Assembly: GCA_963677085.2 (NCBI GenBank)
Contig: CAXXFH010000006.1
Coordinates: forward strand, 682,001-746,000
Origin: G963677085 sp963677085
GTDB taxonomy: Bacteria; Planctomycetota; Planctomycetia; Pirellulales; Thermoguttaceae
Length of the DNA: 64,000 bases
Reading direction: 5' to 3'
The position numbers and the translations under genes are program-made. Below, piece by piece: positions 51,856 to 62,342 of this stretch. The notes below the pieces were generated by a model. It did no database searches, had not been told where the DNA came from, and saw only the letters and a program-made list of their open reading frames with translations. Positions within the stretch are counted from its first letter, which is position 1, and each line of letters starts with the position of its first letter.

Positions 51856-52704
51856 ATGCCTTCCCCCGCCATCGACATCGTCGACCTTCGTGTTCGCCGT
51901 GGTGGGCGAGATTTGTTGTCGGTCGAGCGGCTGACCATTTCACAGGGCGAGGTGTTCGTGGTGCTGGGGCCCAATGGGGCAGGTAAGAGTACACTCGTGA
52001 GAACCTGCCTGGGGTTCGTGCGACCGACGACCGGAAGCGTTCGCGTGCTGGGTGATGCGATCGAGCGGTTGCACTTTGGCCGGTTGAGCCGATTGCGACG
52101 TCGCGTGGGCTATGTCCCGCAACTGCTGGCCGCCCAAAGCGAAACCCCGCTTACGCTGCGCGAGGTGGTGGCGATCGGGCGCACGGGCAGGGCCGGGTTG
52201 TTTCGGCCATTACAGTACAACGACTGGCGGCAGGTCGATCAGTGGATTGAACGACTGGGCCTGACGAGGCTCGCCCGACATGCCTACCGTGATCTCTCCG
52301 GCGGCGAACAACGCAAGACGCTGATCGCTAAAGCCATGGTACAAGAGCCCGAGATCCTTCTGCTCGACGAACCCACGGCCAATCTCGATCTGTTCTGGCG
52401 CGAGCAAATCGTGGCCACGCTCGAACGACTGTACGCCGAGACCGGCTTGACGATTGTGCTGGTGTGCCACGAACTCGAAGTGATGCCCGGCTGCACAGGG
52501 CGTCTTGTCGTTCTGGAAGACGGTCGGCCCACGGCGATCGGCCGGCCCGACGGGGTGCTCACACCCGGTCGGGTGACGGCGCTCTACGGCGAAGGACTTC
52601 AAGTCGTGTGCAACGGGGGACGTTACGCGGTGATTCCCCAAGGCGCAGCTTCACAGAGCCGAGTTTTCCAGGACCAGACTGTCCAGGGTGGAGGTGCCTG
52701 TTAA
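51856..52704 (+). CDS. Metal ABC transporter ATP-binding protein
   Basis: A 282-residue ABC ATPase with Walker A GPNGAGKST at about residue 37, Q-loop YVPQLLAAQSE near 88, signature LSGGEQRK near 147, Walker B ILLLDEPTANLD near 166 and the switch His in VLVCHELEVM near 200. The sequence is of the ZnuC/MntB (cluster A-I) type. The stop codon TAA overlaps the start ATG of the permease gene (TAATG), so the two are coupled. The start at 51856 lies about 100 bases after the binding protein gene. Confidence 0.88.
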   Translation: MPSPAIDIVDLRVRRGGRDLLSVERLTISQGEVFVVLGPNGAGKSTLVRTCLGFVRPTTGSVRVLGDAIERLHFGRLSRLRRRVGYVPQLLAAQSETPLTLREVVAIGRTGRAGLFRPLQYNDWRQVDQWIERLGLTRLARHAYRDLSGGEQRKTLIAKAMVQEPEILLLDEPTANLDLFWREQIVATLERLYAETGLTIVLVCHELEVMPGCTGRLVVLEDGRPTAIGRPDGVLTPGRVTALYGEGLQVVCNGGRYAVIPQGAASQSRVFQDQTVQGGGAC

Positions 52705-53522
52705 TGGACCTTGCCTTTTGGATGCCGGTGATGTGTGCCGGTCTGGTCGCTGGGGCGTCGACCGGGATGCTTGGCGTGTACATCGTGGGAATGCGGGTGC
52801 CGTTTCTTGGGGTGTGTGTTTCGCATGCCGCGTTGGCTGGGGCGGTCTTCGGCGCGTTGGCTGGGCTGACGGGCCCAGCCCTCTTGTTGCCGGCATTAGC
52901 GGGCGCGTCGGTCACGGCCCTGTTGCTCGGCCCCTTGGACCCGCAACGCACCCGGGTCGACGCCAACGTAATGCTCGGGTTGCTCTTCTCGCTGACGATG
53001 GGTCTCGCCTTTTTGGGCTTGGGGATGTTCAGCATCTACGGTGTCTCCGACAACGACGTCCGTAACTTGCTCTGGGGTAGTCTGAATTTCTGTCGCTGGA
53101 GCGATTTCCACGTGATGGCGGCGGCGGCCGGCGTGGAGTTGTTATTTGTACTGGCCTTCTACAAAGAGCTACGGGCGATCCTCTTTTCCAGAGAACACGC
53201 CGCCGCGGCCGGGGTGCGTGTCAGTCTGGTGTGGACCGGGTTTCTTGTGCTCACGAGCCTCGTGCTTACGGTCAACTTTCAGACGGTGGGTGGCCTGATG
53301 ATCTACAGCCTGCTGACCAATCCCGCGATGGCAGCGTTTCTGTTAGCCAGAGGTTATGGCCGCGCATTGCTACTGGCCGCCTTCTTTGGGGCTTTCAGCG
53401 GTCTGGGGGGATTTCTGCTGGCGGCGGCCACCGACTTGCCGACCGGCGCGATGATCGTGATCCTCTCATCGGTGCTGGTCGCCCTGGCGGCCGGGCTGGC
53501 CCATCTGCTGCAACGCCGGTAG
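52704..53522 (+). CDS. Metal ABC transporter permease (ZnuB/MntC type)
   Basis: A 272-residue polytopic permease of the ABC-3 family, with about eight membrane segments. Typical blocks are LLGVYIVGM-like GMLGVYIVGMRVPFLGVCVSHAA near residue 20 (the conserved SHA after the first cytoplasmic loop), the RNLLWGSL stretch near 120, and VGGLMIYSLLTNPAMAAFLL near 196. It forms the channel for the metal bound by the upstream lipoprotein, driven by the upstream ATPase. It is the third gene of the operon; a metal-specific regulator gene is not adjacent. Confidence 0.88.
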   Translation: MDLAFWMPVMCAGLVAGASTGMLGVYIVGMRVPFLGVCVSHAALAGAVFGALAGLTGPALLLPALAGASVTALLLGPLDPQRTRVDANVMLGLLFSLTMGLAFLGLGMFSIYGVSDNDVRNLLWGSLNFCRWSDFHVMAAAAGVELLFVLAFYKELRAILFSREHAAAAGVRVSLVWTGFLVLTSLVLTVNFQTVGGLMIYSLLTNPAMAAFLLARGYGRALLLAAFFGAFSGLGGFLLAAATDLPTGAMIVILSSVLVALAAGLAHLLQRR

Positions 53523-53927
53523 AGGGGGTGTGCGAGTCGTATTGCCGGCTGTAGTACTGTTGGCATCGCTGTGGCCGTTACAGGCGACCGATTCGGGATT
53601 CTCGGCCACGCTCTTGCGGCCGGCCGTAGTTGGTATTCACCAATAGAGTTGCGCGTGGAACCGTTTTGCGGGGGGTTCTCGGGGGGGGGGAGTCAACGGT
53701 GTGGTGAACACGGGTGATTCACGTATTCCCGTAAAGTGTCGCTTCGGATCGGTGCTTTGTGACATATGGTTAAGTAGAGGAAGACGGCAGGGTCGTCAGC
53801 CAAGCCGGCGCTGCCGTCGCCCGCAAAATCCTTTGCGGGTAAATCGCCAAAAAAGGGGCTGCTCAAAGCAAACTTCTACAGGTTTGCAGTACAGCGTGTC
53901 TTGCGTTGTCGACCGGAGGTGTATACC
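53523..53927. other. Intergenic region with two hairpins
   Basis: About 400 bases with no gene. CCCGCAAAATCCTTTGCGGG at 53820-53839 is an eight-base stem that could end transcripts from the transporter operon. CAAACTTCTACAGGTTTG at 53869-53886 is the dispersed hairpin also found, reversed, at 10726-10743. The run of about ten G residues near 53680 is the longest homopolymer seen in the window. Confidence 0.6.
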
Positions 53928-55001
53928 GTGCCACAGAAGCATCGTATTGTTGTTGGCGCTATTGGCTTAGTGGTTGTCGTGATTCTGTTGCTCACGGCTC
54001 GAAACATGGTGCGTCGTTGGGCTTGCGAAACGCCCAGCGAAGTGGCTCCCGAATCGCAATTGCTGGCCATGGTGCGGATTTCCGACTGCCTCTTTCAGCC
54101 GCTGGCGACACGAAAAATCGAATGTACCACGCCGGTCGACGAACGGATCATGGGTACGCATCTGCTCGGCACTTGTCACACGACGGGGCACCTCACCCTC
54201 AAGCTCGTGCCCGACGAAAATCAAGTCGCCTTATTGTTGACGTTACAGGGCACCTCGGTTTCTCAAACGGAGGGCGAGCACCGACCGGTGCAGACGGAAA
54301 ATCATTGCGTCACCGAATTCACGGCCACCAAACGACTTCTCTTCCAGCGTGGGGCGTTTCATGCGGATCCGGCCAAAGTTTCTGCTCGGGCCAAGTCGAC
54401 GACCGATGACGTAACCACCGACGTTCCCGGGCTGCGGGGCGAGATTGTCGAGCGCGTGGCTCACCAGCAGATCGCTCGAACGCGAGAACAGTGGAACGCG
54501 GTCTCCGCACGTCTGGCAAAGAAGCATGTCGCAGAGGCCTTCGACAGGGATGTCGAAAAGTATCTACAAGGGCTCAACAATTCCCTCGCGCTGAAACGCA
54601 TCTTCCACCAGCAGCAGTACGCCGACAGCCAACTGAGTATGCATTGCTCGACCACGCGCGACTATATTCAGATTTGCGTCTTCTTAGGCCACCAAACTGA
54701 GGAAATGCCACCGGCGTTGCCGTTTGACGGGAAAGCGCCCGTCGAGGTGTGTGTTAACCTGTTGGCGGTTGGCGAGAACTTACCGGATGTTTTACAGGCA
54801 TTGGGACACACCGAAGCGATGCTCCACAGCTACACACCGGAGTCGGGTTGGCCCGACGATTCGTCCAAGGCGATTTCCGCAAAGCCCGTCTCACTCCACT
54901 TTGCCGACGACGGCCGATGGGGGATCGTGAAGTTCGACGTTGTGCGCCCGAAGGGTTCCTCGAACGTCCTCAAGGCGGTAGCCGTGAGCAATTCTCAATA
55001 G
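53928..55001 (+). CDS. Uncharacterised single-pass membrane protein
   Basis: I do not recognise this 357-residue protein. It has a short cytoplasmic N-terminus, one membrane helix at about residues 7-25 (IVVGAIGLVVVVILLLTA), and a long extracytoplasmic region without repeats or clear catalytic motifs. Several cysteines are scattered (DCLF, IECTT, GTCHTTG, NHCVTEF). The start is the GTG at 53928, with GGAGG eight bases upstream; upstream TTG (53901) and GTG (53919) codons are less likely. The TM-plus-globular design suggests an envelope protein. No operon partner is evident. Confidence 0.65.
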   Translation: MPQKHRIVVGAIGLVVVVILLLTARNMVRRWACETPSEVAPESQLLAMVRISDCLFQPLATRKIECTTPVDERIMGTHLLGTCHTTGHLTLKLVPDENQVALLLTLQGTSVSQTEGEHRPVQTENHCVTEFTATKRLLFQRGAFHADPAKVSARAKSTTDDVTTDVPGLRGEIVERVAHQQIARTREQWNAVSARLAKKHVAEAFDRDVEKYLQGLNNSLALKRIFHQQQYADSQLSMHCSTTRDYIQICVFLGHQTEEMPPALPFDGKAPVEVCVNLLAVGENLPDVLQALGHTEAMLHSYTPESGWPDDSSKAISAKPVSLHFADDGRWGIVKFDVVRPKGSSNVLKAVAVSNSQ

Positions 55002-55037
55002 CAGCGGGTGGCCCTTTTCTGGCCGGATGGCTTCTAC

Positions 55038-55230
55038 TCGTTCCCAAGCTCCGACGTGGAAACGAGTCTCTACGAAGCTCCGCTTTGTTAACACTTCGCT
55101 TCGAATTGGTTTCGGTTGCGCCTGATACGCCCGACGTAGAGCGTGTAATGGCTACGGAACATCTTTCCTGCGTTCCTCGAAGCAGAGCTTCTGGGAAGTG
55201 CGTTCCCAAGCTGGAGCTTGGGAACGAGAA
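55038..55230. repeat. Dispersed GTTCCCAAGC hairpin blocks
   Basis: Two hairpin blocks, CGTTCCCAAGCTCCGACGTGG..ACGAG at about 55038 and GCGTTCCCAAGCTGGAGCTTGGGAACG at about 55200, with CGTTCCTCGAAGCAGAGCTTCTGGGAAG between. The latter equals the block at window positions 1-60 in reverse. They fill the gap before the HD-GYP gene 3' end. Confidence 0.6.
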
Positions 55231-55257
55231 ATGATCCAACACTCTCCGACTCAGCAC

Positions 55258-56544
55258 TCAGTCGATGTCGGCGCACTCGATCTTGGTTCGCACGATTTCT
55301 TCGCGTCGAGCGAAGAAGGCATCGAGCACCCGCGGATCGAATTGCGTGCCGCGTCCTTCTCTCAAGATGGAGAAACACTTCTCCAGCGGCAAAGCCGGTT
55401 TGTAGGGGCGTTTGCTGCTTAGCGCGTCGAATACGTCGGCCACGGCCGTAATGCGCCCTTCCAGGGGAATGTCTTCGCCGGCCAAACCCAACGGGTAACC
55501 CTTGCCGTCCCAGCGTTCGTGGTGCGTCAGGGCGATGGTGGCCGCCACTTCGATAATCGGCGAGGTGGTTACATTGAGAATCTCTTCGCCGAGAAACGTG
55601 TGCGAGCGAAACGAACTCCACTCCTCGTGAGACATCGGCTCGAACGTGTGTTTGCCGAACGAGCAGTGTTTTTGCATGACTTCGAATTCCTCGGGCGTCA
55701 GCGCACCGGGCTTCAGGAGAATTGCATCGGGAATTCCCATTTTGCCCATGTCGTGTAGCGGGGCGGCGTGCTCGTAGAGCTCGACGGTCTCTTCCGGAAG
55801 CCCTAATTGTTGGGCGATAATGCCCACATAGCGTCCTACCCGAATCACGTGGCGTCCCGTTTCGTTGTCGCGATACTCGGCCGCTCGGGCAAGGCAATGG
55901 ATCAGCTCCAACCGCGAAGCCGCCAGTTGGGCCGTGCGTTGTTTGACCTGATGCTCCAGTGTCTCGGCATGCTGGCGAAGGTGATCGTGGTGCGCTTTCA
56001 GCACCAAGGCGTTGCGCACCCGGGGAACCAGTTCGGTGGGATTGACCGGTTTGGCGAGGAAGTCGGTAGCGCCGATTTGTAGGGCTTCGATCTTCGTCTT
56101 CTGGTCGTCGCTGGCTGTGAGGATCAAGACCGGAATATGCAAAAGGTGTTCACGCGATCGCAGTCGGCGGAGGATTTCCAGCCCATTGATACGCGGCATC
56201 ACGACGTCGAGCAGAACCACGTCGGGATGTTGGTGCTCGACCAAGTCGACGACTTCCTCGGGGCACGTGGTAGTGAGAAAGTCGGCGTATCCCTCGTTGG
56301 CCAGGTATTTGCGAACGACCTTGATGTTGATCGGTTCGTCGTCGACGATCAGGATTTTTTCCAGGCGGGTGGAGGTAATTGCCGACAACTGCGCGTCTTG
56401 CGGCGGAGTCGAACCCCAACCAGGGCGATCTTGGCGTCCGCGAACATTGATGTTGGACGCCGTGTCATCGAACGTGTTGCCGATAGTGGCGGTGTTGATA
56501 GTGGTCGTGTCGATGCTGGCTGCTTCAATCGGTGTATTCTCCAT
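55258..56544 (-). CDS. HD-GYP response regulator (c-di-GMP phosphodiesterase)
   Basis: A 428-residue protein with an N-terminal low-complexity segment of about 60 residues (Thr/Ile/Asn-rich), a receiver domain (VDDEP near residue 68, phosphoacceptor in VVLLDVVMPRING near 112, KPVN near 167), a coiled-coil linker, and an HD-GYP domain. The latter has HDMGKMGIPDAILLKPG near 268 and HHERWDGKGYPLGLAG near 343, the complete signature for metal binding and c-di-GMP hydrolysis. It is located next to a hybrid kinase with an Hpt domain, transcribed in the same direction, which is a plausible phosphodonor. Confidence 0.9.
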   Translation of the reverse strand: MENTPIEAASIDTTTINTATIGNTFDDTASNINVRGRQDRPGWGSTPPQDAQLSAITSTRLEKILIVDDEPINIKVVRKYLANEGYADFLTTTCPEEVVDLVEHQHPDVVLLDVVMPRINGLEILRRLRSREHLLHIPVLILTASDDQKTKIEALQIGATDFLAKPVNPTELVPRVRNALVLKAHHDHLRQHAETLEHQVKQRTAQLAASRLELIHCLARAAEYRDNETGRHVIRVGRYVGIIAQQLGLPEETVELYEHAAPLHDMGKMGIPDAILLKPGALTPEEFEVMQKHCSFGKHTFEPMSHEEWSSFRSHTFLGEEILNVTTSPIIEVAATIALTHHERWDGKGYPLGLAGEDIPLEGRITAVADVFDALSSKRPYKPALPLEKCFSILREGRGTQFDPRVLDAFFARREEIVRTKIECADID

Positions 56545-56576
56545 GGTGCTTCCTCACGGTACAGGGCGGGGCAATG

Positions 56577-56634
56577 TCTAGCGGGCGGCGACGGGGTCTA
56601 GCGGGCGGCGACGGGGTCTAGCGGCGGCGACGGG
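56577..56634. repeat. Tandem repeat of a 20-base unit, 2.9 copies
   Basis: TCTAGCGGGCGGCGACGGGG occurs twice perfectly and a third time without two G residues. It lies about 35 bases upstream of the HD-GYP start codon, where it would fall in the promoter or leader region. Copy number may vary between strains. Confidence 0.85.
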
Positions 56635-56693
56635 AATGCCGCGGCAACGATCGGTTGATGCACCAGGTGGGATGTTTCGCGGTGCGTCAATAC

Positions 56694-59255
<2,562 letters not shown>

Positions 59256-59337
59256 GTGGTCTCAACTCACGCGCTGGCCAGGAAAACATCAGAAGCTTTC
59301 CGCCTCGGTCCCAATCTCCTGCCTGGGGCCGTGTAGT

Positions 59338-59384
59338 CCCACGACGCTCTGCTTTGCCGTTCGACCGAAGCAGAGCGTCGTGGG
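59338..59384 (-). terminator. Strong 17-base stem hairpin downstream of the PstS-like gene
   Basis: CCCACGACGCTCTGCTT and AAGCAGAGCGTCGTGGG pair perfectly around a 13-base loop. It starts about 25 bases past the stop codon of the PstS-like gene. A strong U tract is missing, but position and stem strength suggest a terminator. Confidence 0.65.
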
Positions 59385-59407
59385 TGAAACGTCCTCAAAC
59401 GCTCCGT

Positions 59408-60325
59408 CTATTTCCGGGGCGTAGTCGGGATGCAGTCCATGGCCTCCACGATGGCTTGACCTTTAGGGCCCAGCAGGAAACCGAGGAAGTCTTTCACTTC
59501 GCCTTCGGGTTTCCCGTTGGTCAGCAGAATCAACGGTCGTTGGACCGGGTAACTGCCGTCGAGCACCGCCGCTTCGCTGGGGGCAACGCCGTCGAGCGAC
59601 AACATCTTCACGGGAACACCCCGCTCGATCACTCGCAGGGCCGACCCTAGGGAAGCATACGATACGCCATTGGGCTTCGTCACTACGGCTGCCAATACGG
59701 GCTTGTTGCCGTCGACCGCCTGCACCTGATGGCTCGAATAGGCTGGCTCTTCCGTCTCCTTGAAGAATAGATACTGGGTGCTGCCCTCGGTACCTTCGGC
59801 ACGCGCCTCCAGGTCGAAATGTTCGTTGAAAGCGCCGAAGGTGCCGTGCCGTTGGTTGGTCGAAACCACATTGATCGGGGCGTCGTCGCCGCCCAGCTCC
59901 CGCCAATTGGTAATCTTACCCGTGAAGATGTCGCGCACCTGCTGCCGGGTAATCTGTTGGACGGGGTTCGTGGCATGGACGATGATCACGATGCCGTCGC
60001 GAGCAATTTGACAGGGCTCAAGTTGTGGATACTTGGTCTTTTCTTTGTCTTTCAGTGCACGCGAAGCCATGCCGAGCTCAACTTCGCCGTCGCCGACACG
60101 CTGAATGCCACGGCTCGATCCGCCGGCACCGACGATAAACCGGGCCTCGGGGTGAGTTTCCTGGTAAACCTTCACGGCCTGTTCCACGATCGGATGAACG
60201 GTGCTCGAACCGGCGATTCGAATAGGCGCGGCCGAGCAGACCAGGGCACTGGTCCCGATAAGACCGCTGCACAGCAAGGCAACGGCAACGCGACAAAATG
60301 TCCGAAAGTCTGTAATTCGCAGCAT
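59408..60325 (-). CDS. PstS-like phosphate-binding protein
   Basis: A 305-residue periplasmic binding protein with a signal peptide (ending LVCSAAP at about residue 33). Family blocks are IRIAGSSTVHPIVEQA near 36, VGAGGSSRGIQRVGDGEVELGMASRAL near 66, DGIVIIVHATNPV near 110, and a C-terminal RPLILLTNGKP. These correspond to the phosphate-binding PstS family (SSTV and SSRG loops). AAGGA precedes the ATG at 60325. Pst permease and ATPase genes are not adjacent. The gene is divergent from the sigma-54 activator. Confidence 0.82.
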   Translation of the reverse strand: MLRITDFRTFCRVAVALLCSGLIGTSALVCSAAPIRIAGSSTVHPIVEQAVKVYQETHPEARFIVGAGGSSRGIQRVGDGEVELGMASRALKDKEKTKYPQLEPCQIARDGIVIIVHATNPVQQITRQQVRDIFTGKITNWRELGGDDAPINVVSTNQRHGTFGAFNEHFDLEARAEGTEGSTQYLFFKETEEPAYSSHQVQAVDGNKPVLAAVVTKPNGVSYASLGSALRVIERGVPVKMLSLDGVAPSEAAVLDGSYPVQRPLILLTNGKPEGEVKDFLGFLLGPKGQAIVEAMDCIPTTPRK

Positions 60326-60574
60326 GGTCCTTTTCCTCGGGATTGGAGTGGTTGGCGGCTGGGCGCAGCACACGCGTGGAATACCGCCGCAAAAAACAAC
60401 CCGGCAAAAAAAGATAGCTCGACGGTTGCCTTTTCGGAGGGGGTTCATCAAACGCTAACAAACCCCCGCTTTAGGCGTGTTCTGTTTGTGTCTTTCGTGG
60501 CGAACTTGACAAATCTGCTTGCACGAAACCGTGTAATACGCTAGTGTGTCCGTGTTATTTCACGGGAGCCAGCG

Positions 60575-62158
60575 ATGGAAAAATTCCAGCAAGTACTGCT
60601 TCGCGTCTGGCGCGAGGCATGTCGACACATTGAAATCGACCAATCCACCCGAACCATTGCCACGTTGCTGGCCGACGATCTCCCGTTGGCCGCCGTCTTT
60701 GTCCGGCGGATCCATGCCGAACGCGCGTGCCTGGAAACCGTGGCGGCCGAACAACACGACCAACGCCAAACCTTGGGCGATGGGTGGCGTGGCTGTGCCT
60801 CGGCCGAGATCGAACGACTCGTCGAGTGGTGTCGCCAGGGCGAGGTGGTGCTTTGCGCGGCTACCGAGCCGCCGCCGCAATCGCTACGGCCAGCCGTTCC
60901 CGACGAATTTCCCAGCGACGTGCTCATCGGGCCCTTGGGCGACGACGACGGCACGACCGGCCTGCTCGTATTCGTCGCCCAGCCGGGAAAACACTTCTCG
61001 GGCCGGCACCGCGCGCTGATGGGCGTTTTGCTGGAGCCGTTTTCCGTGGCGCTGGACAACGACAGCCGTCTGAGGGAAATGGCTGCGTTGCGCGAAGCGG
61101 CCGAGGCCGATAAGCGGTCGCTGCTGACGCGACTGGGACGCAAGAAGCTGGGCGGCGATACCATCGTAGGGGCTCAACAGGGGCTTCGCGCGGTGATGCA
61201 ACGCGTGGAACTCGTGGCCCGTTCCGACGCCCCCGTCCTGCTGTTCGGCGAAACGGGCACTGGCAAGGAAGTGGTCGCTCGGGCGATCCACACCCGGTCT
61301 GCCCGAGAAAATGGCCCGATCCAACGCGTCAACTGCGGGGCGATTCCCCCGGAGTTGATCGATGCCCAGCTATTTGGCCACGAAAAGGGGGCCTTTACCG
61401 GGGCCGAGCAGACGCGCAAAGGCTGGTTCGAACGGGCCGACGGTGGCACCCTTTTTCTCGACGAGATTGGCGAACTACCGCCTCCCGCCCAGGTGCGCCT
61501 GCTGCGTATCCTGCAAGACGGCTGGCTCGAGCGCGTGGGCGGGCAACAGCCGCTACGTGTCGACGTGCGGATCGTAGCCGCCACGCATCGCGATCTGGCC
61601 GGCATGGTGGCCGAAGGGCGGTTTCGCGAAGACCTTTGGTATCGGTTGGCCGTGTTTCCCATCGTGCTGCCGCCGCTTCGCGAACGCCAAGAAGACATTC
61701 CCGCGTTGGCCGAGCATTTCGCCCAGCGAGCCGCCACCCGCTTCGGGTTGGCCCCGGTAAGCCCCACCCCGGACGACATGGCCCTGCTTACGGCCTACGA
61801 CTGGCCGGGCAACGTTCGCGAGTTGGGCGCCGTGATCGATCGGGCGGCCATCCTCGGCGAAGGACAGCGGCTCGACGTGGCAGCGGCCCTGGGTGTGCAG
61901 CCGCCGTCGCGCCGGCCGACTGCCGGGGCGTCGCGTGAGTCCGCAGAACAAGCGTCGCCGGTGCCCGGTGGTTCGACGGAAGAACTTCTGACGCTCGACG
62001 ACGCCATGCGTCGGCACATCGAAGCCGCGTTGCATCGCAGTCGCGGACGCATTGAAGGCCCCTACGGCGCGGCGCAGAAGCTGGCCATTAATCCCCACAC
62101 GCTTCGTGCCCGGATGCGCAAGCTGGACATCCGATGGCAGCAATTTCGTTCTGAGTGA
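60575..62158 (+). CDS. Sigma-54-dependent transcriptional activator
   Basis: A 527-residue activator. The N-terminal 180 residues form a GAF-like sensor domain with several cysteines. The AAA+ domain has Walker A FGETGTGKE near residue 229, the sigma-54 contact motif EKGAFTGAEQ near 270, Walker B GGTLFLDEIGE near 293, and FREDLWYRLAVFPI near 350. The C-terminal DNA-binding helix-turn-helix (YGAAQKLAINPHTLRARMRKL) is of the Fis/FhlA type. It would switch on sigma-54 promoters; no -24/-12 site was identified in the window. The symporter follows but has its own promoter. Confidence 0.9.
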   Translation: MEKFQQVLLRVWREACRHIEIDQSTRTIATLLADDLPLAAVFVRRIHAERACLETVAAEQHDQRQTLGDGWRGCASAEIERLVEWCRQGEVVLCAATEPPPQSLRPAVPDEFPSDVLIGPLGDDDGTTGLLVFVAQPGKHFSGRHRALMGVLLEPFSVALDNDSRLREMAALREAAEADKRSLLTRLGRKKLGGDTIVGAQQGLRAVMQRVELVARSDAPVLLFGETGTGKEVVARAIHTRSARENGPIQRVNCGAIPPELIDAQLFGHEKGAFTGAEQTRKGWFERADGGTLFLDEIGELPPPAQVRLLRILQDGWLERVGGQQPLRVDVRIVAATHRDLAGMVAEGRFREDLWYRLAVFPIVLPPLRERQEDIPALAEHFAQRAATRFGLAPVSPTPDDMALLTAYDWPGNVRELGAVIDRAAILGEGQRLDVAAALGVQPPSRRPTAGASRESAEQASPVPGGSTEELLTLDDAMRRHIEAALHRSRGRIEGPYGAAQKLAINPHTLRARMRKLDIRWQQFRSE

Positions 62159-62265
62159 TCCCTCGATGGATCGGGTGTCGTAGTCCCACTCGTTCCCGAA
62201 CTTCTGCCTGCAAACCAGTAACGCTACCCACTGGGAATCAGAAAAACGCGACGAAACCGTGTGGC

Positions 62266-62294
62266 TTGCGTCGAGGGGCGGTTTCCAGTACACT
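62266..62294 (+). promoter_or_regulatory. Candidate sigma-70 promoter of the symporter gene
   Basis: TTGCGT (62266-62271), a 17-base spacer, and TACACT (62289-62294) match the sigma-70 layout. The start of transcription would be near 62301, inside the palindrome described next, and about 42 bases before the start codon. Confidence 0.5.
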
Positions 62295-62307
62295 GTGATA
62301 TATCACA
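62294..62307. promoter_or_regulatory. Perfect 14-base palindrome at the symporter start site
   Basis: TGTGATATATCACA is fully palindromic and overlaps the predicted transcription start, a classic repressor position. The TGTGA..TCACA half sites resemble CRP/FNR- and GntR-type operators, but the four-base spacer differs from the CRP consensus of six. The regulator cannot be named. Confidence 0.6.
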
Positions 62308-62342
62308 CTTCGCCCGCTTTCACCTTTAGATGCCAACTACCC

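Noticed and set aside
60508..60545. Sigma-70 promoter TTGACA..TGTAAT before the sigma-54 activator gene
   Set aside because: The spacing to the best -10 box is about 20 bases, outside the usual 16-18, so it was not listed.
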